Notes under the pieces: model-generated
Databases searched by the model: none
Told to the model about the DNA's origin: nothing
Seen by the model: the letters and a program-made list of their open reading frames with translations, nothing else
Made by a program: the position numbers and the translations under genes
In this document: piece after piece, positions 36,031-47,395 of the stretch
Layout: every line of letters begins with the position of its first letter
Position numbering within the stretch: position 1 is the stretch's first letter
Source: Thiobacillus denitrificans DSM 12475
Lineage (GTDB): Bacteria; Pseudomonadota; Gammaproteobacteria; Burkholderiales; Thiobacillaceae
Direction of reading: 5' to 3'
DNA: 64,000 bases
Assembly (NCBI RefSeq): GCF_000376425.1
Contig: NZ_AQWL01000004.1
Span: 62,001 to 126,000, forward strand

Positions 36031-37512
36031 ATGATGAGCCGTGAAATGTTGATGCTGGCCGACGCGCTGGCGCGCGAAAAGAACGTGGACAAGGAGGTGG
36101 TGTTCGAAGCACTCGAGCAGGCACTCGCCTCCGCCACCAAGAAACGCTTCAAGGAAGAGGCCGATGTGCGCGTGTCGATCGACCGCAACACCGGCGAGTA
36201 CGAATCCTTCCGCCGCTGGCTGGTGGTGACCGAGGCCGAACTGGAGTCCGAGGGCCACCAGATTCTGCTGATCGACGCCCAGGACAAGATTCCCGACATC
36301 GAGATCGGCGACTACATCGAGGAGCCGCTGGAAAACGTCGAATTCGGCCGCATTGGCGCGCAAGCGGCCAAACAGGTCATCCTGCAGAAGATCCGCGACG
36401 CCGAGCGCGAGCAGATCATCAGCGACTTCCTCGACCGCAAGGAACACCTGGTCAACGGCGTGGTGAAGCGCATCGATCGCGGCAACGCCATTATCGAATC
36501 GGGCCGCGTCGAAGGCTTCCTGCATCGCGACCAGATGATCCCGCGCGAAAACCTGCGTGTCGGCGACCGCGTGCGCGCCTACCTGCTGCGCATCGACCGC
36601 GGCGCCCGCGGCCCGCAGGTGGTGCTGTCGCGCACCGCGCCCGAATTCATCATGAAGCTGTTCGAGCTGGAAGTGCCGGAAATCGAGGAAGGCCTGCTCG
36701 AGATCAAGGCGGCCGCCCGCGACCCCGGCCTGCGCGCCAAGATCGCGGTAGTGTCGCACGACCCGCGCATCGATCCGATCGGCACCTGCATCGGCCTGCG
36801 TGGCTCGCGCGTCACCTCGGTGACCAATGAACTGGCAGGCGAACGCGTCGACATCATCCACTGGTCGACCGACCCCGCGCAGTACGTCATCAACGCGCTG
36901 GCGCCGGCCGAGGTCAGTTCCATCGTGGTCGACGAGGACAAGCACAGCATGGACGTGGTGGTGGACGAGGAACAGCTTGCGATGGCGATCGGCCGCGGCG
37001 GCCAGAACGTGCGCCTGGCGTCCGAACTGACCGGCTGGGAACTCAATATCATGTCGCGCGAAACGGCCGAAGAGAAACAGTCGGCCGAAAGCGGCAAGAC
37101 GCTTGCCCTGTTCATCGAAAAACTCGATGTGGACGAGGAAGTCGCCCAGATTCTGGTCGACGAAGGCTTCTCCACGCTGGAAGAAGTCGCCTACGTCCCC
37201 ATGAATGAAATGCTCGAGATCGAGGCATTCGACGAAGACCTGGTCAACGAATTGCGCAACCGCGCCCGCAATGCCCTGCTGACCGCCGCCATCGTTGGCG
37301 AGGAACAGGTCGAGGCCTCGGCGGGCGACCTGCTGTCGCTCGAAGGCATGGACGCGGAAACCGCGCGCACGCTCGCCAGCAAGGGTGTCCACACCACCGA
37401 GGATCTGGCCGAGCTGGCCGTCGATGAGCTGACCGAAATGGCCGCCATGGATGCCGAACGTGCCAAACAATTGATCATGGCCGCACGCGCGCCCTGGTTC
37501 GCCCAAGGCTAA
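36031..37512 (+). CDS. nusA: Transcription termination/antitermination factor NusA
   Basis: NusA binds RNA polymerase and nascent RNA to shape pausing, termination and rRNA antitermination. The 493-aa product has an N-terminal polymerase-binding domain, an S1 domain (~130-200), two KH domains (~230-350) and two acidic C-terminal repeats ([16 protein letters not shown] and [15 protein letters not shown]). The ATG at 36031 or 36034 starts it. It likely acts on its own operon leader. Confidence 0.97.
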   Translation: MMSREMLMLADALAREKNVDKEVVFEALEQALASATKKRFKEEADVRVSIDRNTGEYESFRRWLVVTEAELESEGHQILLIDAQDKIPDIEIGDYIEEPLENVEFGRIGAQAAKQVILQKIRDAEREQIISDFLDRKEHLVNGVVKRIDRGNAIIESGRVEGFLHRDQMIPRENLRVGDRVRAYLLRIDRGARGPQVVLSRTAPEFIMKLFELEVPEIEEGLLEIKAAARDPGLRAKIAVVSHDPRIDPIGTCIGLRGSRVTSVTNELAGERVDIIHWSTDPAQYVINALAPAEVSSIVVDEDKHSMDVVVDEEQLAMAIGRGGQNVRLASELTGWELNIMSRETAEEKQSAESGKTLALFIEKLDVDEEVAQILVDEGFSTLEEVAYVPMNEMLEIEAFDEDLVNELRNRARNALLTAAIVGEEQVEASAGDLLSLEGMDAETARTLASKGVHTTEDLAELAVDELTEMAAMDAERAKQLIMAARAPWFAQG

Positions 37513-37521
37513 GAGGACTGC

Positions 37522-40311
37522 ATGAACGTTGAACAATTCGCCCAGGAACTGAAACTGCCACCCCAGCTGTTGCTCGAACAGCTGAAAGCGGCAGGCGTCA
37601 GCAAAAAAGATGTCGTCGACCCTGTCACCGAAGCGGACAAGGCGCATTTGCTCGACTATCTGCGCAAGATGCACGGTGGTGGAACCGAGGCCGGCAAAAC
37701 CAAGATCACCATCACGCGCAAGCAGACCGGCGAAATCCGCAAGACTGACAGCACCGGCAAGTCGCGCACCATCCAGGTGGAAGTACGCAAGTCGCGCACC
37801 TACGTCAAGCGCGATGCCGCCGCATTGGCGACCGAAGCGCCACCTGCGGCAGAGCCCGTTGCGGAAGCACACCCCACCCCGCCGGCGGCAGAGCAGGCCC
37901 AGCCCGTCACCGAGAGCATGATCGAAGCCCCCGTCTCCGAACCTGTCGTCGAACCGGTTGTGGCCCCGGCTGCCGAGCTTGCGCCCGACGTCGCCGAGCC
38001 CGCTGCAGTGGTTGAACCCGTAGCGGTTGAAGCCACGCCCGTGCCCGATGCTGCCGATGCCGCCGCTGCCGATGCCGCCGCTGCCGAGCCCGCCGCTACG
38101 GAACCCGCCCCGGTGGTGAAGAAAACCACCCGCATCAAAAAAGCCTCGATCCTGAACGAAGCCGAAATCAAGGCACGCGAAGAAGAGACGCGCCGTCACC
38201 AGGCGCTGCAGGCGCGTCAGGCAGCGGATGCCCGGGCGCGCATAGAACGCGAAGCCTTGCGCAAACAGGCGGAAGCTGCGCGCGAAGCCGCCAAGCTTGC
38301 TGCAGCGGAAAAAACCGCTGCGCCCGCCACGCCGGCCACGCCCACCGAAAAAACCCTGCACAAGCCGGACAAGCCGGCTGCGGCCAAGGGCCCGGACAAG
38401 AAGGCCGGAAGCAGCTGGAAGGACGACGCCGCGCGCCGCAGGGGCGGACTCAAGACCCGCGGTGGCGCTGCGCCCGAGGCAGGCTGGCGCGGCCGCAAGG
38501 GCAAATCCAGATCCGGTCAGGACGACACCACATTCGTCGCCCCGACTGAGCCGATCGTGCGCGAGGTGCTGGTGCCGGAAACCATCACCGTGGCCGAACT
38601 CGCCCACAAGATGTCGGTGAAGGCGGCGGAAGTCATCAAGGCGCTGATGAAGCTGGGCAGCATGGTGACCATCAACCAGGTACTGGATCAGGAAACCGCG
38701 ATCATCGTAATCGAGGAAATGGGCCACATCGGCAAGCCGGCTGCGCTCGACACGCCAGAAGCTTTCCTCATCGAAACCGGCGAGACCGGCGAAGTGGAAA
38801 TGGTCGCGCGTCCGCCGGTGGTGACGGTGATGGGTCACGTCGACCACGGCAAGACCTCGCTACTCGACACCATCCGGCGTACCCGGGTGGCCATCGGCGA
38901 AGCCGGCGGCATCACCCAGCACATCGGTGCATACCATGTCGAAACCGAAAAAGGCGTCATCACCTTCCTCGACACCCCTGGCCACGAAGCATTTACCGCG
39001 ATGCGCGCACGCGGTGCCAAAGCAACCGACATCGTGGTGCTGGTGGTGGCGGCCGACGACGGCGTGATGCCGCAAACGATCGAAGCCATCCATCACGCCA
39101 AGGCGGCCAATGTGCCGCTGGTGGTGGCAGTGAACAAGATCGACAAACCCGATGCCAACCCCGAGCGCATCCGCCAGGAACTCGTCGCGCAAGGCGTCAC
39201 GCCCGAGGAATGGGGCGGCGACACCCAGTTCGTCGAAGTGTCGGCCAAGGCCAACACCAACATCGACGGCCTGCTCGATGCCATCCTGCTGCAGGCCGAA
39301 GTGCTGGAACTGCAGGCAGCGGCCGACGGCCCCGCCAAAGGCATCGTCATCGAGGCCCGCCTGGACAAGGGCAAGGGCCCGGTGACTACACTGCTGGTGC
39401 AATCCGGCACGCTGCGCCGCGGCGACATGGTGCTGGCAGGCCAGGCTTTCGGTCGTGTGCGCGCCATGCTCGACGAATCGGGCAAGGTTGTGAACGAAGC
39501 CGGCCCCTCGATCCCGGTCGAAATCCAGGGCCTTTCCGATGTGCCGCAGGCCGGCGAGGACATGATGGTATTGCCGGACGAACGCAAGGCACGTGAAATC
39601 GCCCTGTTCCGTCAAGGCAAGTTCCGCGACGTGCAGCTCGCCAAGAAGCAGGCCGCCAAGCTGGAATCGATGTTCGAGCAGATGGGCCAGGGCGAAGTGC
39701 AGCATCTGCCCATCATCCTCAAGGCCGACATGCAGGGTTCCTACGAAGGTCTGGCGCATGCGTTGGGCAAACTGTCGACCGATGAGGTCAAGGTCAACAT
39801 CATCCACAGCGCGGTCGGTGCGATCACCGAGTCCGACGTCAACCTGGCGCTCGCCTCCAAGGCGGTGCTGATCGGCTTCAACGTGCGCGCCGATGCGTCG
39901 GCGCGCAAGCTGGCTGAGTCCAGTGGCGTCGACATCCGCTACTACAACATCATCTACGAAGCGGTGGATGAGGTGAAGGCCGCACTGTCGGGCATGCTGG
40001 CGCCCGAGAAGCGGGAAAGCGTCATCGGTACCGTGGAAATCCGTCAGGTCTTCCATATTTCCAAGATCGGCACCATTGCCGGCTGCTACGTGCTGGACGG
40101 GATAGTCAAGCGCGGCGCCGGCGTACGCGTGCTGCGCAACAACGTAGTGGTGCATCAGGGCGAACTCGATTCGCTCAAGCGCTTCAAGGACGACGTCAAG
40201 GAAGTCAAGGCCAACTTCGAATGCGGCTTGAGTCTGAAGAACTTCAACGACATCCAGGAAGGCGACATCCTCGAAGTGTTCGAGGTGGTCGAAGTAGCAC
40301 GTTCACTGTGA
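37522..40311 (+). CDS. infB: Translation initiation factor IF-2
   Basis: IF-2 is the GTPase that brings fMet-tRNA to the 30S subunit. The 929-aa product has two N-terminal IF2 domains, a long Ala/Pro/Glu/Lys linker (~100-330), the G domain with GHVDHGKTS (~437-445), DTPGHEAF and NKIDKP, then domains II-IV. The start is 9 bp after nusA. The Ala-rich linker is normal in this family. Confidence 0.97.
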   Translation: MNVEQFAQELKLPPQLLLEQLKAAGVSKKDVVDPVTEADKAHLLDYLRKMHGGGTEAGKTKITITRKQTGEIRKTDSTGKSRTIQVEVRKSRTYVKRDAAALATEAPPAAEPVAEAHPTPPAAEQAQPVTESMIEAPVSEPVVEPVVAPAAELAPDVAEPAAVVEPVAVEATPVPDAADAAAADAAAAEPAATEPAPVVKKTTRIKKASILNEAEIKAREEETRRHQALQARQAADARARIEREALRKQAEAAREAAKLAAAEKTAAPATPATPTEKTLHKPDKPAAAKGPDKKAGSSWKDDAARRRGGLKTRGGAAPEAGWRGRKGKSRSGQDDTTFVAPTEPIVREVLVPETITVAELAHKMSVKAAEVIKALMKLGSMVTINQVLDQETAIIVIEEMGHIGKPAALDTPEAFLIETGETGEVEMVARPPVVTVMGHVDHGKTSLLDTIRRTRVAIGEAGGITQHIGAYHVETEKGVITFLDTPGHEAFTAMRARGAKATDIVVLVVAADDGVMPQTIEAIHHAKAANVPLVVAVNKIDKPDANPERIRQELVAQGVTPEEWGGDTQFVEVSAKANTNIDGLLDAILLQAEVLELQAAADGPAKGIVIEARLDKGKGPVTTLLVQSGTLRRGDMVLAGQAFGRVRAMLDESGKVVNEAGPSIPVEIQGLSDVPQAGEDMMVLPDERKAREIALFRQGKFRDVQLAKKQAAKLESMFEQMGQGEVQHLPIILKADMQGSYEGLAHALGKLSTDEVKVNIIHSAVGAITESDVNLALASKAVLIGFNVRADASARKLAESSGVDIRYYNIIYEAVDEVKAALSGMLAPEKRESVIGTVEIRQVFHISKIGTIAGCYVLDGIVKRGAGVRVLRNNVVVHQGELDSLKRFKDDVKEVKANFECGLSLKNFNDIQEGDILEVFEVVEVARSL

Positions 40312-40324
40312 GGACCGAGGATAT

Positions 40325-40400
40325 AGGAGCTAGGATTTAGGGATTGAGCGCGGCTTCGCCGCGCGCTTCTTTATCCCCCAGCCCCTAATCCCTAGCCCCT
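40325..40400. repeat. Imperfect palindromic element between infB and rbfA
   Basis: Arms around 40325-40342 and 40383-40400 (AGGAGCTAGG... and ...CCTAGCCCCT) pair with about three mismatches around an inner GCGCGGC/GCCGCGC hairpin. It lies in the 93-bp infB-rbfA gap and is probably a dispersed intergenic repeat rather than a terminator, as no T run follows. Confidence 0.7.
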
Positions 40401-40404
40401 AAAA

Positions 40405-40779
40405 ATGCCCAAAGACTATCCCCGTGCCCGCCGTGTCGCCGACCAGATCCAGCGCGAACTGCCGGAGCTGATCCGGCAGGAAGTGAAAGACCCGCGCGTC
40501 GGCATGCTGACCATCACCGAGGTGGAGGTCAACCGCGACATGGAGTTCGCCAAGGTCTATTTCACCACGCTCGGCGGCCAGACCGAACATGATGCCTGCC
40601 TGCATGGCCTGCAGCGCGCCAGCGGTTTTCTGCGTTCGCAGCTGTCGCACCGCATGCAGCTGCGCGTAGTGCCCAAGCTCACGTTCGTGTACGACCGCTC
40701 GGTCGAGCGTGGCATCGAGCTCACCCAACTGATCGAAACTGCCGTCGCCGAAGACGCAAAACACCCCAAAGACGCGTGA
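40405..40779 (+). CDS. rbfA: Ribosome-binding factor A
   Basis: RbfA is a cold-shock-linked factor for 16S rRNA 5' maturation. The 124-aa product has ADQIQRELPELIRQEVKDPR and GMLTITEVEVNRDMEFAKVY, both typical. It follows the palindromic element and overlaps truB by 4 bp. Confidence 0.95.
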   Translation: MPKDYPRARRVADQIQRELPELIRQEVKDPRVGMLTITEVEVNRDMEFAKVYFTTLGGQTEHDACLHGLQRASGFLRSQLSHRMQLRVVPKLTFVYDRSVERGIELTQLIETAVAEDAKHPKDA

Positions 40780-41672
40780 AGCCAGCCCGCCAGATCGTCG
40801 ATGGCGTGCTGCTGCTGAACAAGCCGGTCGGCATCACCTCCAACGCCGCGCTGCAGAAAGCCAAATGGCTGCTCAACGCCAGAAAGGCGGGCCACACCGG
40901 CACCCTCGATCCCTTTGCCGACGGATTGCTGCCGCTGTGTTTCGGCGAGGCCACCAAGTTCTCGGCCTATCTTCTGGAATCGGACAAGCGCTATCGTGCC
41001 GTGATGCAGCTGGGCGTCACCACCACGACCGGCGACCCGGAAGGCGAAGTACTCGACACCCGCGAGGTGATGGTCGACTGTGCCGGCATCAACGCCGTGT
41101 TGCCACGCTTCATGGGCGAAACCGAGCAGATCCCGCCCATGCATTCGGCGCTCAAGCACCAGGGGCGCCCGCTCTACGAATATGCCCGTGCCGGGATCGA
41201 AATCGAACGCCCGCCGCGCAAGGTCACCATCCGTTCGCTGGCGATGATCGAATGTGCGCCGCCCCGCGTGGTCCTCGACGTGCAATGCAGCGCCGGCACC
41301 TACATCCGTACCCTGGCGCAGGACATGGGCGCCGCGCTCGGCTGCGGCGCTCATCTCAGCGCGCTGACGCGAACTGCAGCCGGCGGCTTTACGCTCGACC
41401 AGGCGCACACGCTCGCCCAGCTGGAGTCGCTCGACGCCAGCCAGCGGCAGGCCTTGCTGCTGCCGGCAGACTGCCTGGTGGCGCACCTGCCCGCCGTGCA
41501 GCTCGATGCCACCGATGCCACGGCCTTGTGCCAGGGCCGCAGCGTCGCGTATGCGGCGGCGCATGCAGGGCTCACGCGCGTGTATGCGGCGGCGCACACC
41601 TTTATCGGTCTGGCCGACGCCAGCGCCGGCCAACTGGTGCCGCACCGCCTGGTTGCTACCCAAAACGCTTGA
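40776..41672 (+). CDS. truB: tRNA pseudouridine-55 synthase
   Basis: TruB makes pseudouridine 55 in the T-loop of tRNAs. The 298-aa product has GVLLLNKPVGITSN, the catalytic Asp in GHTGTLDPFADGLLP, and SAGTYIRTLAQDMG. It starts with GTG inside the rbfA stop (GTGA), so it is translationally coupled. Confidence 0.96.
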   Translation: MKPARQIVDGVLLLNKPVGITSNAALQKAKWLLNARKAGHTGTLDPFADGLLPLCFGEATKFSAYLLESDKRYRAVMQLGVTTTTGDPEGEVLDTREVMVDCAGINAVLPRFMGETEQIPPMHSALKHQGRPLYEYARAGIEIERPPRKVTIRSLAMIECAPPRVVLDVQCSAGTYIRTLAQDMGAALGCGAHLSALTRTAAGGFTLDQAHTLAQLESLDASQRQALLLPADCLVAHLPAVQLDATDATALCQGRSVAYAAAHAGLTRVYAAAHTFIGLADASAGQLVPHRLVATQNA

Positions 41673-41761
41673 GTTTGGGTCCTTTTCCAGCGTAAAATCC
41701 GCGGTTTACCAGAACGTGTCCCGCTCAGCCGCAGGCCACGCGATTTCAGAAGGAGTACACC

Positions 41762-42031
41762 ATGGCTGTTACCGTCGCGCAAAAAGCGCAAATCGTCCAG
41801 GATTACCAGCGGGCCGCTGCCGACACCGGCTCGCCCGAAGTGCAGGTTGCCCTGCTGACGGCTCGCATCAACGATCTGACCGGCCACTTCAAGGCCAACA
41901 TGAAGGATCACCACTCACGTCGGGGTCTGCTGAAGATGGTGAGCCGCCGCCGCAAGCTGCTCGACTACCTGAAGCGCACCAACCTCGAAGGCTACAAGAC
42001 CCTGATCGATCGCCTCGGTCTGCGCAAGTAA
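41762..42031 (+). CDS. rpsO: 30S ribosomal protein S15
   Basis: S15 nucleates assembly of the 30S central domain. The 89-aa product is a standard S15 with [20 protein letters not shown] and [20 protein letters not shown]. An AGAAGGAG ribosome site lies before the ATG. It is followed by an RNA hairpin and a terminator before pnp. Confidence 0.98.
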   Translation: MAVTVAQKAQIVQDYQRAAADTGSPEVQVALLTARINDLTGHFKANMKDHHSRRGLLKMVSRRRKLLDYLKRTNLEGYKTLIDRLGLRK

Positions 42032-42042
42032 TCCTGACAAGG

Positions 42043-42083
42043 CCACTGTGATGATCCGGCACTTCGCTGCACCGGCACAGTGG
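42043..42083 (+). other. RNA hairpin between rpsO and pnp
   Basis: CCACTGTG (42043-42050) pairs with CACAGTGG (42076-42083), with an inner CCGG/CCGG pair. In E. coli the rpsO-pnp gap holds an RNase III hairpin that starts pnp mRNA decay. This may be the counterpart, by position. Confidence 0.5.
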
Positions 42084-42110
42084 ATGGGATTGCTGCCTCC
42101 TGAATTTCCC

Positions 42111-42140
42111 ACGCCCCGCCCATGCGGGGCGTTTCTGCTT
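42111..42140 (+). terminator. Terminator between rpsO and pnp
   Basis: A 9-bp stem (ACGCCCCGC / GCGGGGCGT) with loop CCAT is followed by TTCTGCTTT, a weak T tail that should allow partial read-through into pnp. Confidence 0.65.
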
Positions 42141-42154
42141 TGAAAGGAACTCGT

Positions 42155-44287
<2,133 letters not shown>

Positions 44288-44302
44288 AACAGCCTGCCCG
44301 CC

Positions 44303-44332
44303 AAAACCGCGCTCCCGGGCGCGGTTTTTTTT
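44303..44332. terminator. Bidirectional terminator after pnp
   Basis: A 10-bp stem (AAAACCGCGC / GCGCGGTTTT) with a 6-nt loop is followed by eight T on the plus strand. It also closes the minus-strand kinase gene, which ends at 44337. Confidence 0.85.
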
Positions 44333-44336
44333 GCGC

Positions 44337-45719
44337 CTACACTGGCGGAAATCGCACGCTCGCCACCAGGCCCGTTCCCCCTTCTCCCGCTTCCAGGCTT
44401 ACCGTCGCGCCATGCAAATGCGCGATGCGCTGCACGATCGTCAAGCCAAGCCCGGCCCCTCCCACGCCGGCAGACAGTCGGTAAAATGGGGCAAAAACTG
44501 CGGTGCGCTGCTGTTCCGGGATACCCGGGCCATTATCGGCCACCTGCCACGTCACGCCCTGCTCCGAACCGCATACTGTCAGTGCGATCCCCGCCCCGCC
44601 ATAACGCAAGGCATTGTCGATCAAATTGGCCAGCATCTCGCGCAGCAGCTGGGCATCGCCCATCAGCCATGCGTCTCCGCCTTGCATATCGAAGCTGATT
44701 TCCACCCCCTTGGCCAATGCCTGCGGCGCCCATTCGCGGGCAACCTCCCGCACCACCTCAACGCCGTCCAGCCGGATCAGGTGCAAGGTATTTTCCGCAA
44801 CATCGACGCGCGCCAGGATGAGCAGCTTCTCAACCAGGCCGCCCATGGTTTGCGCCGACTGTGCAATACGCGCCAGTGCGTGCTGCGCGTCTTCATGCCG
44901 TGTGCTCGCCAGCGCGGCCTCGGCCTGTGCACGGATGCCGGCGATGGGCGTGCGGAGTTGATGCGCTGCATCCGCGACAAAGCGCGACTGCGCTTCGACC
45001 GCTTCGGACAGGCGCTGCAGCAACGAATTGATCTCATCCAGGAACGGCCGCAATTCCGCAGGCGTGCCCTCCAGCGGAACCGGGCTTAGATCGAACGCCT
45101 GTCGCGCCGACAAGCGGTCCCGCAGCCGGCTCAGCGGCTCAAGCCCACGCCCGACGCCAAAAGCGATGGCAACCGCGGCAGTCAGCGTCATGAGCAGCAT
45201 CGGAATCACGATCGCCAGCGTGGCGCGCCCCGCCAGAACCGAACGGCGGGTCAGTGTTTCCCCCACCTGCACCAGCGCCGCGCCGCTTGCACTGGTGCCC
45301 TTGAGCGAAAGCGCAAATGCCGCCACCCGGACTTTCGCGCCATCCTTGGTGCCGTTATAGACGATCAACTGGCCAGGCTTGAGCGGCTTTCGCGCGGGAA
45401 GCCGCGGCATATCACGCTCCCCCTCGATGACCTGTCCATCCGGGCTGGTGATGCTGTGGAACAATAAATCTTCCTGATCGAACACCAGCAATTCGCGTGC
45501 TGCGACCGGCAGATCCACCTGTACCTGGCCGTGCAGCACCTCAACCCGATCTGCAAGCGCGAACGTTCGCCGTAGCAGCGAGCGATCGAATGCCGCATTG
45601 ATGAAATACTGGCTGGAAAAATAGGCAATGGCGCAAAGCAGAATGAACAGCGGCAACATCATCGCCAGCATGCGGACGATCAGTTGCCGCCGCAGGCTTT
45701 GCCGCTTTTCCCGATTCAA
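44337..45719 (-). CDS. Sensor histidine kinase (TctE/QseC-like)
   Basis: The 460-aa inner-membrane kinase has two membrane helices (~15-37 and ~165-190) around a ~125-aa periplasmic 2CSK_N-type sensor. The H-box ADAAHQLRTPIAGI is followed by N box LIDNALRYG and G boxes DNGPGIP and GLGLTIVQ. The start codon is TTG, overlapping the regulator stop by 4 bp (TTGA). The ligand is unknown. TctE senses tricarboxylates and QseC senses signals or metals, but the sensor domain cannot be assigned from sequence. Confidence 0.93.
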   Translation of the reverse strand: MNREKRQSLRRQLIVRMLAMMLPLFILLCAIAYFSSQYFINAAFDRSLLRRTFALADRVEVLHGQVQVDLPVAARELLVFDQEDLLFHSITSPDGQVIEGERDMPRLPARKPLKPGQLIVYNGTKDGAKVRVAAFALSLKGTSASGAALVQVGETLTRRSVLAGRATLAIVIPMLLMTLTAAVAIAFGVGRGLEPLSRLRDRLSARQAFDLSPVPLEGTPAELRPFLDEINSLLQRLSEAVEAQSRFVADAAHQLRTPIAGIRAQAEAALASTRHEDAQHALARIAQSAQTMGGLVEKLLILARVDVAENTLHLIRLDGVEVVREVAREWAPQALAKGVEISFDMQGGDAWLMGDAQLLREMLANLIDNALRYGGAGIALTVCGSEQGVTWQVADNGPGIPEQQRTAVFAPFYRLSAGVGGAGLGLTIVQRIAHLHGATVSLEAGEGGTGLVASVRFPPV

Positions 45720-46384
45720 CGCTCGGCCTCCAGCAGATAGCCAAGGCCGCGCAAAGTGCGGATCGCCACGCCGGAGCCTTCCAGCTTGCGGCGCAAGCGA
45801 TGGATGTAGACCTCCACCGCATTCTCCCCCACGCCGTCATCCCAGCCGGTCAGGCGGTCTGCGATGGCCTCTTTGGCCGTGACGTGCCCGGCATGATGGA
45901 GCAGGATCTCAAGCACTTCCACCTCGCGTGCGGATAACACCAGCGGCGCCTCGCCCATGCTGGCCTGCCGCTTGACGCTGTCGAAACTCAGGCGCCCGAT
46001 CCGTATCAGGGTGTCGGCCACGCCATGCGCCCTGCGCAGCAGGGCCCGCAATCGCGCGAGCAATTCATCCAGCGCAAACGGCTTGAGCAGGTAATCGTCC
46101 GCGCCGGCATCCAGCCCCCGCACCCTGTCCTCCACCGTGTCGCGCGCAGTCAGAATCATCACCGGCAGGGTCGCGCCACGTTTCCGCAAGTTGCGCAGCA
46201 CCTGCAGCCCCTCGCGCCGCGGCAGCCCCAGATCGAGCAGCATGGCATCGTAGGCATACCCCGCCAGCGCGTTTTCCGCCTGCACGCCATCCCGGCTCCA
46301 GTCGACCGCAAAACCCGCCTGCCGGGTTGCCAGCATGACCGCCTCGCCCAGGGTCGGATCGTCTTCCACAAGCAGGATTTTCAT
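45716..46384 (-). CDS. OmpR/PhoB-family response regulator
   Basis: The 222-aa product has a receiver domain (LLVEDDPTLGEAVML, phosphoacceptor Asp in MLLDLGLPRREG, then GADDYLLKPFALDELLAR) and a winged-helix DNA-binding domain ending in YIHRLRRKLEG and RTLRGLGYLLE. It belongs to the QseB/TctD/PmrA branch. It is divergent from two small secreted proteins whose promoters carry 11-bp-spaced direct repeats, likely binding sites for this regulator. Confidence 0.95.
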   Translation of the reverse strand: MKILLVEDDPTLGEAVMLATRQAGFAVDWSRDGVQAENALAGYAYDAMLLDLGLPRREGLQVLRNLRKRGATLPVMILTARDTVEDRVRGLDAGADDYLLKPFALDELLARLRALLRRAHGVADTLIRIGRLSFDSVKRQASMGEAPLVLSAREVEVLEILLHHAGHVTAKEAIADRLTGWDDGVGENAVEVYIHRLRRKLEGSGVAIRTLRGLGYLLEAER

Positions 46385-46458
46385 GCCAAAAGTCTGACAT
46401 AAAGCGTGCCCATCGCACACGAAATGCTTCTCAAAAATATCCGTCCGAGCCGGCTTTC

Positions 46459-46490
46459 GTAAGGTTCCTGTAAGCGTGGCGCCGCATAGT
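46459..46490 (+). promoter_or_regulatory. Direct-repeat operator and promoter, copy 1
   Basis: GTAAG at 46459-46463 and again at 46470-46474 are 11 bp apart, one helical turn, as in OmpR-family sites. A CATAGT -10 (46485-46490) follows, so the repeat overlaps the -35. The same arrangement, same spacing, is seen at 47046. Confidence 0.6.
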
Positions 46491-46552
46491 GGCCGGCATG
46501 CAGTTGCAATCCGCGATTGCATGGCAACCTACACTTGACCACACAGGAGAAA

Positions 46553-46783
46553 ATGATGAACAAACTGATGTCTTCCCTGATCGCCGCGGCTATTGCCGGC
46601 GCATTCAGCATGTCCGCTATCGCAGCCGACACGGCCGCGCCCCCCGCTACCGGTGCCAGCTCCGCGGCCGAGAAGCCCGCCGCCGCCCCCAAGAAGGCCC
46701 ATAAAGCCAAAAAACACGTTGCCAAGGCCGCAGCGAAAAAGTCTGATGCTGCTGCCATGCCTGCCGAGCCCGCCAAGAAATAA
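46553..46783 (+). CDS. Asr-like secreted Lys/Ala-rich protein, copy 1
   Basis: The 76-aa product has a signal peptide (MMNKLMSSLIAAAIAGAF, cleavage after AIAA ~25). The mature ~50 residues are Ala-, Lys- and Pro-rich (AAAPKKAHKAKKHVAKAAAK), basic and probably disordered. This look resembles the acid-shock protein Asr of enterobacteria. It has an operator-promoter upstream, a terminator downstream, and a paralogue ~590 bp away. The start is the first of two adjacent ATGs after GGAG. Confidence 0.75.
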   Translation: MMNKLMSSLIAAAIAGAFSMSAIAADTAAPPATGASSAAEKPAAAPKKAHKAKKHVAKAAAKKSDAAAMPAEPAKK

Positions 46784-46801
46784 TCCTTCCGGGCCGCAGC
46801 G

Positions 46802-46829
46802 AACCGCGCTCTCGGGCGCGGTTTTTTTA
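46802..46829 (+). terminator. Terminator after Asr-like copy 1
   Basis: ACCGCGC and GCGCGGT flank a six-base loop and are followed by a run of T. The copy-2 terminator (47364-47395) has almost the same stem. Confidence 0.8.
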
Positions 46830-47042
46830 TGCCGGAGCGTCACCGCGCCACACTGCGGGCTCCGCGAAGGCATGCGTCTCATCCTACAGAGCCGCCGTTG
46901 GCATCTCGGATCTCGCTGAGGCCGGGCGCATCGCGGCTGTCCGCACAAACGATCGCGCAGCAAGCCTCTTTATCCGGAATCCGGAAAATCCCGCCAATCC
47001 AGCCCGAAACGCATCACGGGCGGAAGCTCGATCAAGGCAACA
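46830..47042. other. Spacer between the duplicated units
   Basis: About 210 bp with no open reading frame of coding character and no RNA gene I recognise. It ends just before the second direct-repeat operator. Confidence 0.5.
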
Positions 47043-47045
47043 TTC

Positions 47046-47077
47046 GTAAGGTTCGTGTAAGCATGACGCTGCATAGT
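47046..47077 (+). promoter_or_regulatory. Direct-repeat operator and promoter, copy 2
   Basis: GTAAG at 47046-47050 and 47057-47061 (11 bp apart), then CATAGT at 47072-47077. Distances are identical to copy 1, although surrounding bases differ. Confidence 0.6.
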
Positions 47078-47139
47078 GGCGCCATGCAGTTGCAGCCCGC
47101 GATTGCATGGCAACCTACTTGATCACACTGGAGAAATTG

Positions 47140-47349
47140 ATGAGCAAACTGATGTCTTCCCTGGTCGCCGCGGCTATTGCCGGCGCGTTCAGCATGTCCG
47201 CCGTCGCTGCCGACGCCCCCGCTGCCTCCGCGGCTGAAATGCACGCTGCCGCACCCAAGAAGGCCGAAGAAGCCAAGAAGCACGCTGCCAAGGCCGAAAC
47301 GAAAAAGTCTGACGCTGCTGCCATGCCTGCCGGGCCCGCCAAGAAGTAA
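47140..47349 (+). CDS. Asr-like secreted Lys/Ala-rich protein, copy 2
   Basis: The 69-aa product has the same signal peptide as copy 1 (MSKLMSSLVAAAIAGAFSMS, cleavage after AVAA) and a shorter, Glu/Lys/Ala-rich mature part (KKAEEAKKHAAKAETKKSDA). Both end in AKK. The start is the ATG at 47140, with a GGAG ribosome site 6 bp before it; a TTG just upstream is less likely. It is probably controlled like copy 1. Confidence 0.75.
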   Translation: MSKLMSSLVAAAIAGAFSMSAVAADAPAASAAEMHAAAPKKAEEAKKHAAKAETKKSDAAAMPAGPAKK

Positions 47350-47363
47350 TTCTTCACGGCCGC

Positions 47364-47395
47364 AAAAAACCGCGCTCTCGGGCGCGGTTTTTTTA
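47364..47395. terminator. Terminator after Asr-like copy 2
   Basis: AAAAAACCGCGC and GCGCGGTTTTTTT flank the loop. It is convergent with the unknown minus-strand gene ending at 47393 and may serve both. Confidence 0.8.

Larger units (their letters stand above)
46456..47395 (+). repeat. Tandem duplication of a promoter-gene-terminator unit
   Basis: Unit 1 (~46456-46829) and unit 2 (~47043-47395) share promoter, signal-peptide coding region, tail region and terminator, ~565-590 bp apart. About 210 bp of unrelated sequence lies between. The signal-peptide and 5' regions are the most alike, while the mature parts have drifted. Confidence 0.8.

Noticed and set aside
35815-38847. A 1010-codon open frame on the minus strand
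   Set aside because: It lies antisense to rimP, nusA and infB, whose families are certain. Long antisense frames are common in GC-rich DNA.
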